Shown: piece after piece, positions 16,679-25,124 of the stretch | Numbering within the stretch: position 1 is the first letter of the stretch | How the letters are laid out: each line of letters opens with the position of its first letter | Source: Marinosulfonomonas sp. | GTDB lineage: Bacteria > Pseudomonadota > Alphaproteobacteria > Rhodobacterales > Rhodobacteraceae | DNA: 36,581 nucleotides | NCBI GenBank assembly: GCA_015488685.1 | Contig: WFNH01000031.1 | Location: 1-36,581 of the forward strand | Direction of reading: 5' to 3' | Program-made: the position numbers and the translations under genes | Notes under the pieces: generated by a model | What the model was told of the DNA's origin: nothing | The model's database searches: none | The model's input: only the letters and a program-made list of their open reading frames with translations

Positions 16679-16784
16679 CCCAGCCCTCACCGGCTGGGGC
16701 ATTCATTTGGTGTTGGTGGCCCTTGCAAAAGGATGCCTGTCGCCCGAACCGGTTTAAGGGGAGGGAAAGGACAACGCCCTTCCC
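16679..16784 (+). promoter_or_regulatory. Structured leader of rpsD mRNA
   Basis: The leader holds hairpin CCCAGCC-CTCACC-GGCTGGG (16679-16698) and, nearer the gene, GGGAAAGG-ACAACG-CCCTTCCC with one mismatch (16763-16784). S4 is an autogenous translational repressor in other bacteria, so one of these may be an S4-binding element. That link is inferred. Confidence 0.35.
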
Positions 16785-16820
16785 GCGCTTATGGCGCACA
16801 TAGACCGAAGGAGATCAGCC

Positions 16821-17441
16821 GTGACCAAACGCACAGCTGCCAAGCACAAACTAGATCGCCGCATGGGCGAAAACATTTGGGGCCGCCCCAAATCCCCCGT
16901 TAACCGTCGCGAATATGGCCCCGGCCAGCACGGTCAGCGCCGCAAGCAAAAACTGTCGGATTTCGGCATCCAGCTGCGCGCCAAGCAAAAGCTGAAGGGG
17001 TACTACGGCGACCTGACCGAAAAACAGTTCCGCCGCATCTATGGTGAAGCCGAACGTGTAAAAGGCGATACAGGTGAAAATCTGATCGGTCTGCTGGAGC
17101 GTCGTCTGGACGCTGTTGTTTACCGCGCCAAGTTCGTGGCAACCGTATTTGCCGCCCGCCAGTTCGTAAACCACGGCCACGTCCGTGTGAACGGCAAAAA
17201 AGTGAACATCCCGTCCTACCGCGTTAAAGAAGGCGACGTGATCGAAGTGCGTGACCGCTCCAAACAGCTGGCTGTTCTGCTTGAGGCCACTCAGCTGGCC
17301 GAACGCGATGTGCCCGAGTACATCGAAGTAGATCACTCGAAAATGACCGCGACGTTCCTGCGTACACCGACATTGGGCGATGTGCCTTATCCGGTAATGA
17401 TGGAACCGAACCTGGTGGTGGAATTCTACGCCAAGAACTAA
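16821..17441 (+). CDS. rpsD: 30S ribosomal protein S4
   Basis: 206 residues from a GTG at 16821, set by AAGGAG about 7 nt upstream and by the usual alphaproteobacterial start [20 protein letters not shown]. An ATG at 16791 in frame lies before that site and is rejected. S4 binds 16S rRNA early in 30S assembly and contributes to decoding accuracy. The N-terminal domain contains [18 protein letters not shown]. The S4 RNA-binding domain starts near [20 protein letters not shown] with [20 protein letters not shown]. The gene stands alone with its own promoter and terminator, not in an alpha operon. Confidence 0.98.
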   Translation: MTKRTAAKHKLDRRMGENIWGRPKSPVNRREYGPGQHGQRRKQKLSDFGIQLRAKQKLKGYYGDLTEKQFRRIYGEAERVKGDTGENLIGLLERRLDAVVYRAKFVATVFAARQFVNHGHVRVNGKKVNIPSYRVKEGDVIEVRDRSKQLAVLLEATQLAERDVPEYIEVDHSKMTATFLRTPTLGDVPYPVMMEPNLVVEFYAKN

Positions 17442-17468
17442 TCTTGGCCGCACCGTATTGGTTAACAG

Positions 17469-17500
17469 AGGGCTGCCTGTATTGGTGGCCCTTTTTGTTT
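17469..17500 (+). terminator. Rho-independent terminator of rpsD
   Basis: AGGGCTGCC and GGTGGCCCT pair over nine positions (two wobble pairs) around loop TGTATT, followed by TTTTTG. It begins 27 bp after the rpsD stop. Confidence 0.88.
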
Positions 17501-17596
17501 GTGCAGAAAATATATCGCAGGATGTAGATTTCAGAATGTAAATCATATTAACATAAAAGAATCGGAACCAACTCGGTCAATTCAATGGGGGCACGA

Positions 17597-19081
17597 ATGG
17601 AAGACAAAAAAACGACCAAACTGATTTTGCTTTCGGTTGCTGTGATGCTATTTCTGGCCGCGCTTGATCAAACCATTGTCTCAACCGCATTGCCGACCAT
17701 CGTAGCGGAATTAAGAGGTGTCGATCATCTAAGTTGGGTGGTTACCTCGTACCTGTTAACATCAACTGTGTCCGCGCCGATGTATGGCAAACTCGGGGAC
17801 CTTTACGGGCGTAAACTGCTGATGCAGATTGCCGTCTCTATTTTTCTGATTGGATCGATCTTGTCGGGTATGGCGCATTCTATGGGCTTCCTGATCGGGG
17901 CGCGTGCGATTCAAGGCCTGGGTGGTGGCGGATTGTTTGTATTGGCCTTTACGGTTGTCGGGGATGTCGTTGCGCCACGCGAACGCGGAAAAATCCAGGG
18001 GCTTTTCGGGGCCGTTTTCGGACTTTCAAGCGTGGCAGGCCCTCTTTTGGGAGGATTCTTTGTTGACCAGTTAAGCTGGCGTTGGGTGTTCTATGTGAAC
18101 TTGCCGATCGGCGTTTTGGCCCTTGGAATTTTCGCCTTGGCCTTCCACTCGACGGGACGCAGGGTTTCCCACAAGATTGATTACCTTGGCGCCCTTTTCT
18201 TAACTATGGCCCTGACAGGATTGGTCCTTTTCACAAGTCTAGGGGGGAGCAGTTTCGAGCGCACATCGCCTTTCATGCTTTCAATGGCCGGTGTTGCTGT
18301 GGTTGCCAGTTTGGCTTTTGTCCGGATCGAGTTTCGGGCAGTCGAACCCGTGTTGCCGATGAGCCTGTTTCGTTTCAACAATTTCACGGTTATGACCAGC
18401 GTGGGCTTTGTCAGCGGTGTGGCAATGTTCGGGGCGTTGGTTTTCTTGCCGCTTTACCTGCAAACCGTTAAAGGTGTTAGCCCGACAGTATCAGGGCTTT
18501 TATTGGTTCCAATGATGTTTGGGATTTTATCGGGATCAATCAGTTCGGGGCGCTATATGGGGCGCACAGGACGATACAGACGCCTGCCGATGATTGGTAT
18601 GGCTGTGATGACTCTGGGCTTGTTATTGTTTACGCAATTACAAGTGGATACCAGCAGTTGGGTAATTTCGATCAGTATGTTTATCGTCGGCATCGGGCTG
18701 GGGCCAACAATGTCAGTGGGCACGACATCAATCCAGAATTCGGTTCCCAAGGCTCAAATGGGGGCGGCAACAGCTGGATTTACCTTGTTTCGCCAAATTG
18801 GTGGTTTGATTGGTGTTTCGATCTTTGGATCTTTGTTTACCAATAGTCTGACAAACACGCTGGGCAGTCATGGTATGACGGGCGGGAATATACACAGTCT
18901 TGGTTCGGAAATGATGTCGGCTTTACCTCCTGAAGTGCAGATTTTGATCAAAGAAGCGATAACCAATGCGCTGCATCCGGTTTTTCTATTGGCGGCGGCT
19001 GCTGCTTTTGTGGCCAGTCTTATCGGGTGGTTTTTGAAAGGGGTTCCCTTAAGAAGCCATATACCAAGTGAAGGTGAATAA
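17597..19081 (+). CDS. MFS multidrug exporter, DHA2 (EmrB/QacA) family
   Basis: 494 residues from the ATG at 17597, which has GGGGG about 6 nt upstream. The ATG at 17585 has no ribosome site before it. The length and hydrophobic pattern fit 14 membrane segments. Family motifs are LDQTIVSTALPTIVAEL in the first segment, GKLGDLYGRKLLM (motif A) near residue 65, ARAIQGLGGGGL (motif B) and SVAGPLLGGFF (motif C, antiporter). It is expected to export lipophilic compounds in exchange for protons. No EmrA-like partner or TetR/MarR regulator is adjacent, so substrate and control are unknown. A partial dyad GATTT-N8-AAATC lies upstream near 17527-17544. Confidence 0.93.
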   Translation: MEDKKTTKLILLSVAVMLFLAALDQTIVSTALPTIVAELRGVDHLSWVVTSYLLTSTVSAPMYGKLGDLYGRKLLMQIAVSIFLIGSILSGMAHSMGFLIGARAIQGLGGGGLFVLAFTVVGDVVAPRERGKIQGLFGAVFGLSSVAGPLLGGFFVDQLSWRWVFYVNLPIGVLALGIFALAFHSTGRRVSHKIDYLGALFLTMALTGLVLFTSLGGSSFERTSPFMLSMAGVAVVASLAFVRIEFRAVEPVLPMSLFRFNNFTVMTSVGFVSGVAMFGALVFLPLYLQTVKGVSPTVSGLLLVPMMFGILSGSISSGRYMGRTGRYRRLPMIGMAVMTLGLLLFTQLQVDTSSWVISISMFIVGIGLGPTMSVGTTSIQNSVPKAQMGAATAGFTLFRQIGGLIGVSIFGSLFTNSLTNTLGSHGMTGGNIHSLGSEMMSALPPEVQILIKEAITNALHPVFLLAAAAAFVASLIGWFLKGVPLRSHIPSEGE

Positions 19082-19102
19082 CACATTGTTTGGGGCGGTT
19101 TG

Positions 19103-19567
19103 CTAGATTGGCAGCGGGCGTCCTTCGGCGATCGATTCCATCGCGAAATAGGATGTAACTGAATCCAGTTCGACCTTTTCAATCAGCCGCTGGTAAACGT
19201 GGTCATAGCTGGCCATGTCTTCAGTCACCACCTTTAGCTGATAGTCGTAATCGCCACCGATCCGGTGGAAATCCACCACTTCGGGGATGGTCAGCACATG
19301 GCGGCGAAACTGCGCCAGCCAATCTGCCGAATGGTGCCGCGTGCGCAGCATCACAAACACCACCAGCCCCAAGCCCAGTTGTTGCCGGTCCAGCCGTGCA
19401 GTGGCGCCGCGCAACACCCCCGCCGCCGTCAACGCCTGCAACCGCCGCCAACAGGCGTTTTGCGAAATGCCGATCCGGTCGGCCAATTCGCGTTGCGACA
19501 GGTCGGCGTTTTCCTGTAGCTGTTTCAATAGCTGTCGGTCTATATGATCTACAATTCCTTGTTTCAT
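19103..19567 (-). CDS. Lrp/AsnC-family transcriptional regulator (second)
   Basis: 154 residues from the ATG at 19567; an in-frame TTG at 19582 is possible but less likely. The winged helix reads VDHIDRQLLKQLQENADLSQ, then RELADRIGISQNACWRRLQA. The RAM domain follows with GGDYDYQLKVVTEDMASYDH. The TRP-free tail ends SIAEGRPLPI. It diverges from a PLP enzyme gene with a 99-bp gap, the usual layout where an Lrp-type protein controls its neighbour and itself. Two perfect palindromes lie in that gap, at 19571-19580 and 19616-19630. The likely effector is an amino acid related to the enzyme's substrate, which is an inference. Confidence 0.92.
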   Translation of the reverse strand: MKQGIVDHIDRQLLKQLQENADLSQRELADRIGISQNACWRRLQALTAAGVLRGATARLDRQQLGLGLVVFVMLRTRHHSADWLAQFRRHVLTIPEVVDFHRIGGDYDYQLKVVTEDMASYDHVYQRLIEKVELDSVTSYFAMESIAEGRPLPI

Positions 19568-19570
19568 GTG

Positions 19571-19580
19571 GTCATATGAC
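19571..19580. promoter_or_regulatory. Palindrome GTCATATGAC next to the lrp-type start
   Basis: A perfect 10-bp dyad that ends 3 bp from the ATG at 19567, where the ribosome site of the regulator gene should lie and where no good Shine-Dalgarno is visible. It is a candidate autoregulatory operator. Confidence 0.4.
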
Positions 19581-19615
19581 AACCAAATCTAACTAATATC
19601 AAGTGAAGTAAGAGT

Positions 19616-19630
19616 AAAATTGCAAATTTT
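19616..19630. promoter_or_regulatory. AT-rich palindrome, candidate Lrp-type site
   Basis: AAAATT-GCA-AATTTT is a perfect 15-bp dyad. Overlapping TTGCAA (19620-19625), 17 bp and TGGATA form a possible promoter for the PLP enzyme gene, so a bound regulator would touch its -35 region. Confidence 0.4.
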
Positions 19631-19666
19631 CGGGTGTATTATTGGATAAACAACAGGAATAATCCC

Positions 19667-21055
19667 ATGCCCCTGAACAATTTCAAATCCATGATATCCA
19701 GCGAAACCCCGATTGCCGACCTGCGCGCCGGTTTGATCGGCGAAGGCGCGATGATCCCCGGTGCCGATGGCTCCGTGCCGCTGGTTTACGCCGATTACGT
19801 CGCCTCGGGTCGTGCCCTGCGGCAGGTCGAGGATTTCATTTCCGAACAGGTGCTGCCCTATTACGCCAACAGCCACACCGAGGCGTCCTATTGCGGCGGC
19901 TACATGACCCGCCTGCGCGAACAGGCCCGCAGCGAGATCGCCCGCGTCACCAAGGCAGGCGAGGATTGTGCGGTGATCTACACAGGGTCAGGCGCAACGG
20001 CGGGGTTGAACCGGCTTGTAGCCTTGCTGGGTGTGAACGAGGCAAAAAATCCAGTGGTGTTCATCGGCCCGTACGAGCATCACTCGAACATGCTGCCGTG
20101 GCGCGAGTGCAAGGCCGAGGTGGTGGAAATCCCCGAAAGTGCCACAGGCGGGCCGGATATGGATGTGCTGGAGCAGGCCCTTCGGGATCACGCGGGCGCG
20201 GACCTGATGATCGGCAGTTTCTCGGCCGCCTCCAACGTCACCGGCATTATCACGGACCCGGATCCTGTCACGAGGTTGCTAAAGAAACACGGCGCCCTGT
20301 CGGTTTGGGATTACGCCGGTGGCGGGCCGTATTTGCCGATTGACATGTGCAACGGCGCGGATGTTGAAAAAGATGCGGTTGTGGTCTCGGCCCATAAATT
20401 CCCCGGTGGGCCTGCGGCCTCGGGCGTGTTGATTCTGCGCAAATCCGTGGTGCACCGCAATGTGCCCACTGCGCCGGGCGGCGGCACCGTCTGTTTCGTT
20501 TCCCCGTGGAACCATGATTACACCGGCAACCTGTCCGAGCGCGAAGAGGCCGGCACTCCAAACGTGATCGGTGATATCCGCGCGGCACTGGTGTTCCTGA
20601 TTAAAGAAGCGATCGGAGAAGACCGCATCGCCGCCCGCGAAGCCGAATTCGTGCAAATGGCCCGTCGAGGCTGGTCAAACAACCCGCGTTTGACCCTGCT
20701 CGGGCACCCAACCGCCCACCGCCTGCCGATTTTTTCCTTTCTGGTGCGCGACAGCGCCGGTAAACCGGTGTCCGAACAGGTATTCACCCGCCTGCTAAGC
20801 GACATTTACGGTATTCAGGCCCGCGGCGGCTGTGCCTGCGCCGGTCCCTATGGCCACCGGCTGTTGAACATCGACCATGACTATTCCGACCAGTTGCGGC
20901 ATGAAATTCTGGCCGGTAACGAGGTGCATAAACCCGGCTGGGTGCGCCTGAATTTCGGTTACCTGATGACGGATCAAACCGTGCATTACATCATCGATTC
21001 CGTGAACATTCTGGCCAACACTTTTGATCAGGCCGTCGCCCGCTACGCCGCATAA
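19667..21055 (+). CDS. Aminotransferase class V-fold PLP enzyme, cysteine desulfurase-like
   Basis: 462 residues from the ATG at 19667 (CAGGA about 9 nt upstream); an in-frame start at 19634 lacks a site. PLP lysine is Lys244 in SAHKFPGGPAASG. Other marks are TGSGATAGLNRL, EHHSNMLPWRE and WDYAGGGPYLPIDM (Asp contacting the PLP nitrogen). The late loop RGGCACAGPYGHRLL places cysteines 389 and 391 where cysteine desulfurases have their catalytic Cys. It is about 50 residues longer than SufS, and no Suf or Isc genes are near. A desulfurase, selenocysteine-lyase or related beta-elimination activity is likely. The divergent Lrp-type gene is the probable regulator. Confidence 0.85.
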   Translation: MPLNNFKSMISSETPIADLRAGLIGEGAMIPGADGSVPLVYADYVASGRALRQVEDFISEQVLPYYANSHTEASYCGGYMTRLREQARSEIARVTKAGEDCAVIYTGSGATAGLNRLVALLGVNEAKNPVVFIGPYEHHSNMLPWRECKAEVVEIPESATGGPDMDVLEQALRDHAGADLMIGSFSAASNVTGIITDPDPVTRLLKKHGALSVWDYAGGGPYLPIDMCNGADVEKDAVVVSAHKFPGGPAASGVLILRKSVVHRNVPTAPGGGTVCFVSPWNHDYTGNLSEREEAGTPNVIGDIRAALVFLIKEAIGEDRIAAREAEFVQMARRGWSNNPRLTLLGHPTAHRLPIFSFLVRDSAGKPVSEQVFTRLLSDIYGIQARGGCACAGPYGHRLLNIDHDYSDQLRHEILAGNEVHKPGWVRLNFGYLMTDQTVHYIIDSVNILANTFDQAVARYAA

Positions 21056-21143
21056 GCGCAACGGTTGCAAAATGCACGGCTAATGCGTCTGGCATTGCCC
21101 CACCTGCTCGGTTAGAACCCTTCTTAACAGGAGTGTTGTAGCT

Positions 21144-22229
21144 ATGACGGCCAAGATTACCCCGCAGCCCGGGATCATGCAGATTGACCTTTACCAAAGC
21201 GGCAAGGCCACAGTTAATGGCGTGTCGGATGTGGTGAAACTGTCCTCGAACGAAAACCCTTTTGGCCCCTCCGAGGCCGCGCAAGAGGCCTATGTGCGCG
21301 CTGCACATGAATTGCATCGCTACCCGTCAACTGACCACGCCGAATTGCGTCAGGCAATTGCCGAGGTACACAATTTGGACCCCGAGCGGATCATCTGCGG
21401 GGCGGGGTCGGATGAAATCATCGCCTTTCTGTGTCAGGCCTTCGCCGGTGTTGGCGACGAGGTGTTGTTTACCGAACACGGCTTTTCCATGTATCGCATT
21501 TCCGCACTGGCGGCAGGGGCGACCCCGGTCGAGGCCAAAGAACGCGAGCGGGTCACCGATGTTGACGCCCTGCTGGATGCCTGCACCGACAAAACCCGTC
21601 TGGTGTTTGTCGCCAACCCGAACAATCCGACCGGCACCATGATCGGCGGCAATGAAATTGCCCGCCTTGCCGATGGCCTGCCGCCCAAGGCACTGCTGGT
21701 GCTGGACGGGGCCTATGCCGAATATGTCGAAGGCTTTGACGGCGGTGCAGGGTTGGTGGGTAGCCGCGACAACGTGGTGATGACCCGCACCTTTTCCAAA
21801 ATCTACGGGCTGGGCGGCCTGCGGATTGGCTGGGGCTATGGTCCGAAACCATTGATTGATATCCTGAACCGCGTGCGCGGGCCGTTCAACCTGTCGCAGG
21901 CGCAGATGGCGGCGGCGATTGCCGCTGTGCGTGATCAGGAATACGTCACCAAATGCCGCGCGGAAAACACCCGTTTGCGGGCGTGGCTGGCCGAAGCCTT
22001 GGCCGAACTGGGCGTGCCCTCGGACACCTCGACCGCCAACTTCATTCTGGCCCGTTTCGCCAGCGAGGAAGAAGCCGTGGCCTGTGATGCCTATTTGAAA
22101 TCCCAAGGCCTGATTGTGCGGTTGGTAAAGGGGTATAAATTGCCCAATTGTCTGCGTATCACGGTCGGTGATGAATCCTCGTGCCGCCGTGTCGCCCATG
22201 CGGTCGCAGGCTTCAAGGAGGCGCGGTAA
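21144..22229 (+). CDS. hisC: Histidinol-phosphate aminotransferase
   Basis: 361 residues, preceded by an AGGAG site. It transfers an amino group between histidinol phosphate and 2-oxoglutarate in histidine synthesis; homologues often also act on aromatic substrates. Visible motifs are [12 protein letters not shown] near the start, [19 protein letters not shown] (PLP-ring Asn), LDGAYAEY and the lysine motif [20 protein letters not shown]. The late NCLRITVGD is also standard. It overlaps tyrC by one base (TAATG). Clustering with tyrC suggests that it also serves tyrosine/phenylalanine transamination. Confidence 0.95.
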   Translation: MTAKITPQPGIMQIDLYQSGKATVNGVSDVVKLSSNENPFGPSEAAQEAYVRAAHELHRYPSTDHAELRQAIAEVHNLDPERIICGAGSDEIIAFLCQAFAGVGDEVLFTEHGFSMYRISALAAGATPVEAKERERVTDVDALLDACTDKTRLVFVANPNNPTGTMIGGNEIARLADGLPPKALLVLDGAYAEYVEGFDGGAGLVGSRDNVVMTRTFSKIYGLGGLRIGWGYGPKPLIDILNRVRGPFNLSQAQMAAAIAAVRDQEYVTKCRAENTRLRAWLAEALAELGVPSDTSTANFILARFASEEEAVACDAYLKSQGLIVRLVKGYKLPNCLRITVGDESSCRRVAHAVAGFKEAR

Positions 22230-23143
22230 TGGCGCAGATTTACGAACGTGTCGCCCTGATCGGGCTGGGGTTGATCGCCGGTTCCATGGCCCATGCCATG
22301 CGCCGCGACGGGCTGGCAGGCGAGATCACGGGCTATGCCCGTTCCGAAGAAACCCGCAAGGTCGCGGCTGAAATCGGGCTGGTGGACCGTGTGTGTGACA
22401 GCGCGGCCGAGGCTGTGAAGGGCGCCGATCTGGTGGTGCTTTGCGTGCCGGTTGGTGCGATGGGGGCCGTGGCCGCCGAAATCGCCCCGCATCTGGACAA
22501 GGGCGCAACAGTTTCCGACGTTGGCTCGGTCAAGCGGGCGGTGATTGACACGGTGGGGCCGCATATCCCCGAGGGGGTGCATTTCATTCCGGCGCATCCG
22601 CTGGCGGGGACTGAAAAATCGGGGCCGCGGTCAGGCTTTGCCGAATTGTTTGATGACCGCTGGTGTCTGATCGTGCCGGTTGAGGGCACGGATGAGGCCG
22701 CAACAGCACGTTTGCGCCAACTCTGGGAAGGCATGGGCGCGATTGTGGATGAAATGGAAGCCGAGCACCACGATCTGGTGCTGGCCGTCACCAGCCACGC
22801 ACCGCATCTGATCGCCTATACGATGGTTGGTGTGGCCGATGATCTGCAACGTGTCACGCAAAAAGAGGTGGTCAACTTCTCCGCCACCGGTTTTCGTGAT
22901 TTCACGCGGATTGCGGCGTCGGACCCGACCATGTGGCGCGATGTGTTTCTGAACAACAAGGACGCCACGCTGGAAATTCTGGGCCGCTTTACCGAGGAAC
23001 TGTTTGCCCTGCAACGGGCAATCCGCACCGGTGACGGGGATCACCTGCATGATTATTTCACCCGCACCCGCGCCATTCGTCGCGGAATTATCGAGGCAGG
23101 GCAAGACACCGATGCCCCCGATTTCGGGCGGGTGAAATCCTGA
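22229..23143 (+). CDS. tyrC: Prephenate/arogenate dehydrogenase
   Basis: 304 residues from the ATG at 22229, with AAGGAGG just upstream in the hisC tail; a longer in-frame start at 22181 lies inside hisC and is rejected. The enzyme oxidatively decarboxylates prephenate or arogenate on the way to tyrosine. The Rossmann motif GLGLIAGS is near residue 12. TVSDVGSVKRAV and FIPAHPLAGTEKSGP are family marks, and SHAPHLIAYTMVG with FRDFTRIAASDPTMW form the C-terminal dimer domain. It is coupled to hisC and to the extensin-like gene by one-base overlaps. Confidence 0.93.
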   Translation: MAQIYERVALIGLGLIAGSMAHAMRRDGLAGEITGYARSEETRKVAAEIGLVDRVCDSAAEAVKGADLVVLCVPVGAMGAVAAEIAPHLDKGATVSDVGSVKRAVIDTVGPHIPEGVHFIPAHPLAGTEKSGPRSGFAELFDDRWCLIVPVEGTDEAATARLRQLWEGMGAIVDEMEAEHHDLVLAVTSHAPHLIAYTMVGVADDLQRVTQKEVVNFSATGFRDFTRIAASDPTMWRDVFLNNKDATLEILGRFTEELFALQRAIRTGDGDHLHDYFTRTRAIRRGIIEAGQDTDAPDFGRVKS

Positions 23144-24042
23144 TGTTGCGGTTGTTCGGGTTCCTGCTGGCATTCGTTTTGTCAGGACAAGTGGCACTGG
23201 CCAATGCCCCTTCACGATCATTACGCCCGCTAGCGCGGCCCGTGACGCAGACCTATGTCCCGCGCGAAACCACCGTTCCGGTTTACTACAACGCCCGTAT
23301 TCGCCCCGTGCCGCGCCCCTATATGACGCGCACCACCCAGCCAATGATCGCCCCCGATTTGCGCCCCGATGTTGCGGTCTTTATCGGCCCGCCGGGCCTT
23401 GCCGAATCCTTGCGCCCACTGCCGCGCCCCCGCAACATGCGCCGGATCATTGCGCGGGCGAATACGGCGCCTGAAATGGTGACACCGGCACGCGTTGGCC
23501 GCGAAGTGCGCGGTCCGCGCCGTGGGTCGGTTTGCGGTGATCGCGCCATTCGCGGGCAGGCGATTGCGCCGGTACGCGGGCGTGGTGCTTGCGGAATTCC
23601 CAATCCGGTCAAGGTGACTGCGGTGGACGGCGTGACCCTGACAACCCCCGCAACCATCGACTGTAATACGGCCAAGGCGCTGAAACGCTGGGTCCATACT
23701 GGTGCAAAACCGGCTGTAGGACGCATGGGCGGCGGAATCAAATCACTGCGGATTGTCGCCAGCTATGCCTGCCGCACCCGTAACAGTCAGCCGGGCGCCA
23801 AGATATCCGAACATGCCTATGGCCACGCGGTGGATATTGCTGCGATCAACCTGAAAAACGGCACTTCTCTTACTGTCCTGCGCGGCTGGCGGGATCGCCG
23901 CCAAGGGCCGATCCTGAAACGCATGCACCGCGCCGCCTGTGGCACGTTCGGCACCGTTCTGGGACCAAATGCCAACCGTTATCATCAGGACCACTTCCAT
24001 TTCGACACGGCGCGATACCGCAGCGGATCCTATTGCAGGTAA
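23143..24042 (+). CDS. Extensin-like C-terminal domain protein, secreted
   Basis: 299 residues. An N-terminal signal peptide (MLRLFGFLLAFVLSGQVALA) is followed by an Arg/Pro-rich linker to about residue 125, with repeats of the type LRPLxRP and RPVPRP. The C-terminal extensin-like domain (about 130-299) shows CGIPNPVKVTAVDGVTLTTP, SYACRTRNSQPGAKISEHAY, GHAVDIAAI and YHQDHFHFDTA. Its His and Asp residues recall the D,D-carboxypeptidase/VanY-type metallopeptidase fold, so a cell-wall role in the periplasm is likely but inferred. Cysteines at several sites could form disulfides. It is the third gene of the hisC-tyrC operon and ends 2 bp before the convergent DUF2125 gene. Confidence 0.9.
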   Translation: MLRLFGFLLAFVLSGQVALANAPSRSLRPLARPVTQTYVPRETTVPVYYNARIRPVPRPYMTRTTQPMIAPDLRPDVAVFIGPPGLAESLRPLPRPRNMRRIIARANTAPEMVTPARVGREVRGPRRGSVCGDRAIRGQAIAPVRGRGACGIPNPVKVTAVDGVTLTTPATIDCNTAKALKRWVHTGAKPAVGRMGGGIKSLRIVASYACRTRNSQPGAKISEHAYGHAVDIAAINLKNGTSLTVLRGWRDRRQGPILKRMHRAACGTFGTVLGPNANRYHQDHFHFDTARYRSGSYCR

Positions 24043-24044
24043 CT

Positions 24045-25058
24045 TTAATACAAACGCGGTGCGGGTCCGATCGGGAATGGTCCCAGCGACATCTGGCCAT
24101 CGGCGAAATTCAACGCGATTTCGATCACGTCCTCGCCCTCGGACATACCGGCCAGCACCTTTAGCCCGTTCTGGATGGTCGGAGCGAATTCCGGATCAAC
24201 CGCGCCGCTTTGGTCCGCCAGTTCATACATTTTCTGCCAGTTGATCGCCGTCAGGTCCAGCTTGCCCACCGGATAGCCATCCGTGCCGACCTGCAATGTG
24301 CCCTTTGCCAGAAAGCGGATGTCGTCCCAGTGGATGGTCAGATCCTTCACCTCGATTTCGGTCACCTTGGGGTGTTCGCCACGATCCGCGGTCAGGTCCA
24401 GCGGGTGGGACAGGCCCAGCGTGCTGTCCAGTTTGAAACTGTCAAACAGCGCTGATTGCTGATGCGCAGGGTCGATCAGGGCACGCAATTGATCCGGTAA
24501 ATCAATGTCCTGCGCCGAAATGGCAAAATCGTAAAACAGCGGTTTCGTCGGGGTCTGGCGCAGGGCCACGTTCCCTGCCTTGATCGTGGTTGCCCAGCCC
24601 TTGTTCGAGGATGCAGTCACATTCACCATCTCGAAACTGCTGCGATCAATGATCACATCGCCGCTGAACAGGGGTTTGGGCAGGAACACAACACTGCCCC
24701 TTATCATCTCGCTGCGGATGTTGAATTCCTGTTTGGGCAGGGTCACAACCTGCTCTGGCGCCAAGGCGGCGATGATGTGGTAGGGTTTGTAGCTGAGCGC
24801 GTAAATCTGGAAAAACGGTGCCCGCCAGCGGATGCCGTTGATCGTATTGGTCAGGTCAATATCCGTGATGCGGGTGTCAAAGCGATTGGGGAACCCCTGC
24901 ACCGTCAAGTCGGAATAAGACAGGTGGATGGGATCATCCGGCCCCAGTTCCTGTGCCAGATAGTCCTTGAATCCCTTTTCCAGCTGACTGGAGCCAACAA
25001 ACCAGTAACCGCCCCAAAGCCCCGCCATCACCACAATCAGGCTGATCAGTTTGCGCAT
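24045..25058 (-). CDS. DUF2125 domain-containing envelope protein
   Basis: 337 residues. One N-terminal hydrophobic segment (MRKLISLIVVMAGLWGGYWF) is an anchor or signal. The rest is beta-rich, with SYSDLTVQGFPNRFDTRITD, GIRWRAPFFQIYALSYKPYH and the late GKLDLTAINWQKMYELADQ. These follow the DUF2125 pattern common in alphaproteobacteria. The repeated ligand-like strands recall AsmA/lipid-transfer type proteins, a loose resemblance only. Function is unknown. It diverges from the ChaC-like gene over 66 bp. Confidence 0.88.
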   Translation of the reverse strand: MRKLISLIVVMAGLWGGYWFVGSSQLEKGFKDYLAQELGPDDPIHLSYSDLTVQGFPNRFDTRITDIDLTNTINGIRWRAPFFQIYALSYKPYHIIAALAPEQVVTLPKQEFNIRSEMIRGSVVFLPKPLFSGDVIIDRSSFEMVNVTASSNKGWATTIKAGNVALRQTPTKPLFYDFAISAQDIDLPDQLRALIDPAHQQSALFDSFKLDSTLGLSHPLDLTADRGEHPKVTEIEVKDLTIHWDDIRFLAKGTLQVGTDGYPVGKLDLTAINWQKMYELADQSGAVDPEFAPTIQNGLKVLAGMSEGEDVIEIALNFADGQMSLGPFPIGPAPRLY

Positions 25059-25124
25059 TTTTCGGCCTTTCTTTCCTGTCCGGTATTGGTGTTTATAAAG
25101 GCTGAGACAAAAAGGACCAGACGC

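Larger units (their letters stand above)
16488..16820. other. 333-bp divergent region between DUF2892 and rpsD
   Basis: It holds the DUF2892 operator, the rpsD promoter at 16641-16669 and a roughly 145-nt rpsD leader with two hairpins. Small frames here, such as one at 16557-16757, overlap these signals and are not called as genes. Confidence 0.6.

Noticed and set aside
16557-16757. 66-residue frame on the plus strand
   Set aside because: It overlaps the rpsD promoter and leader, has no ribosome site and no recognisable family.
16791-16820. Upstream ATG for rpsD
   Set aside because: The 10 extra residues lie before the AAGGAG site, and the S4 family starts at TKRTAAKHK, so the GTG at 16821 is used.
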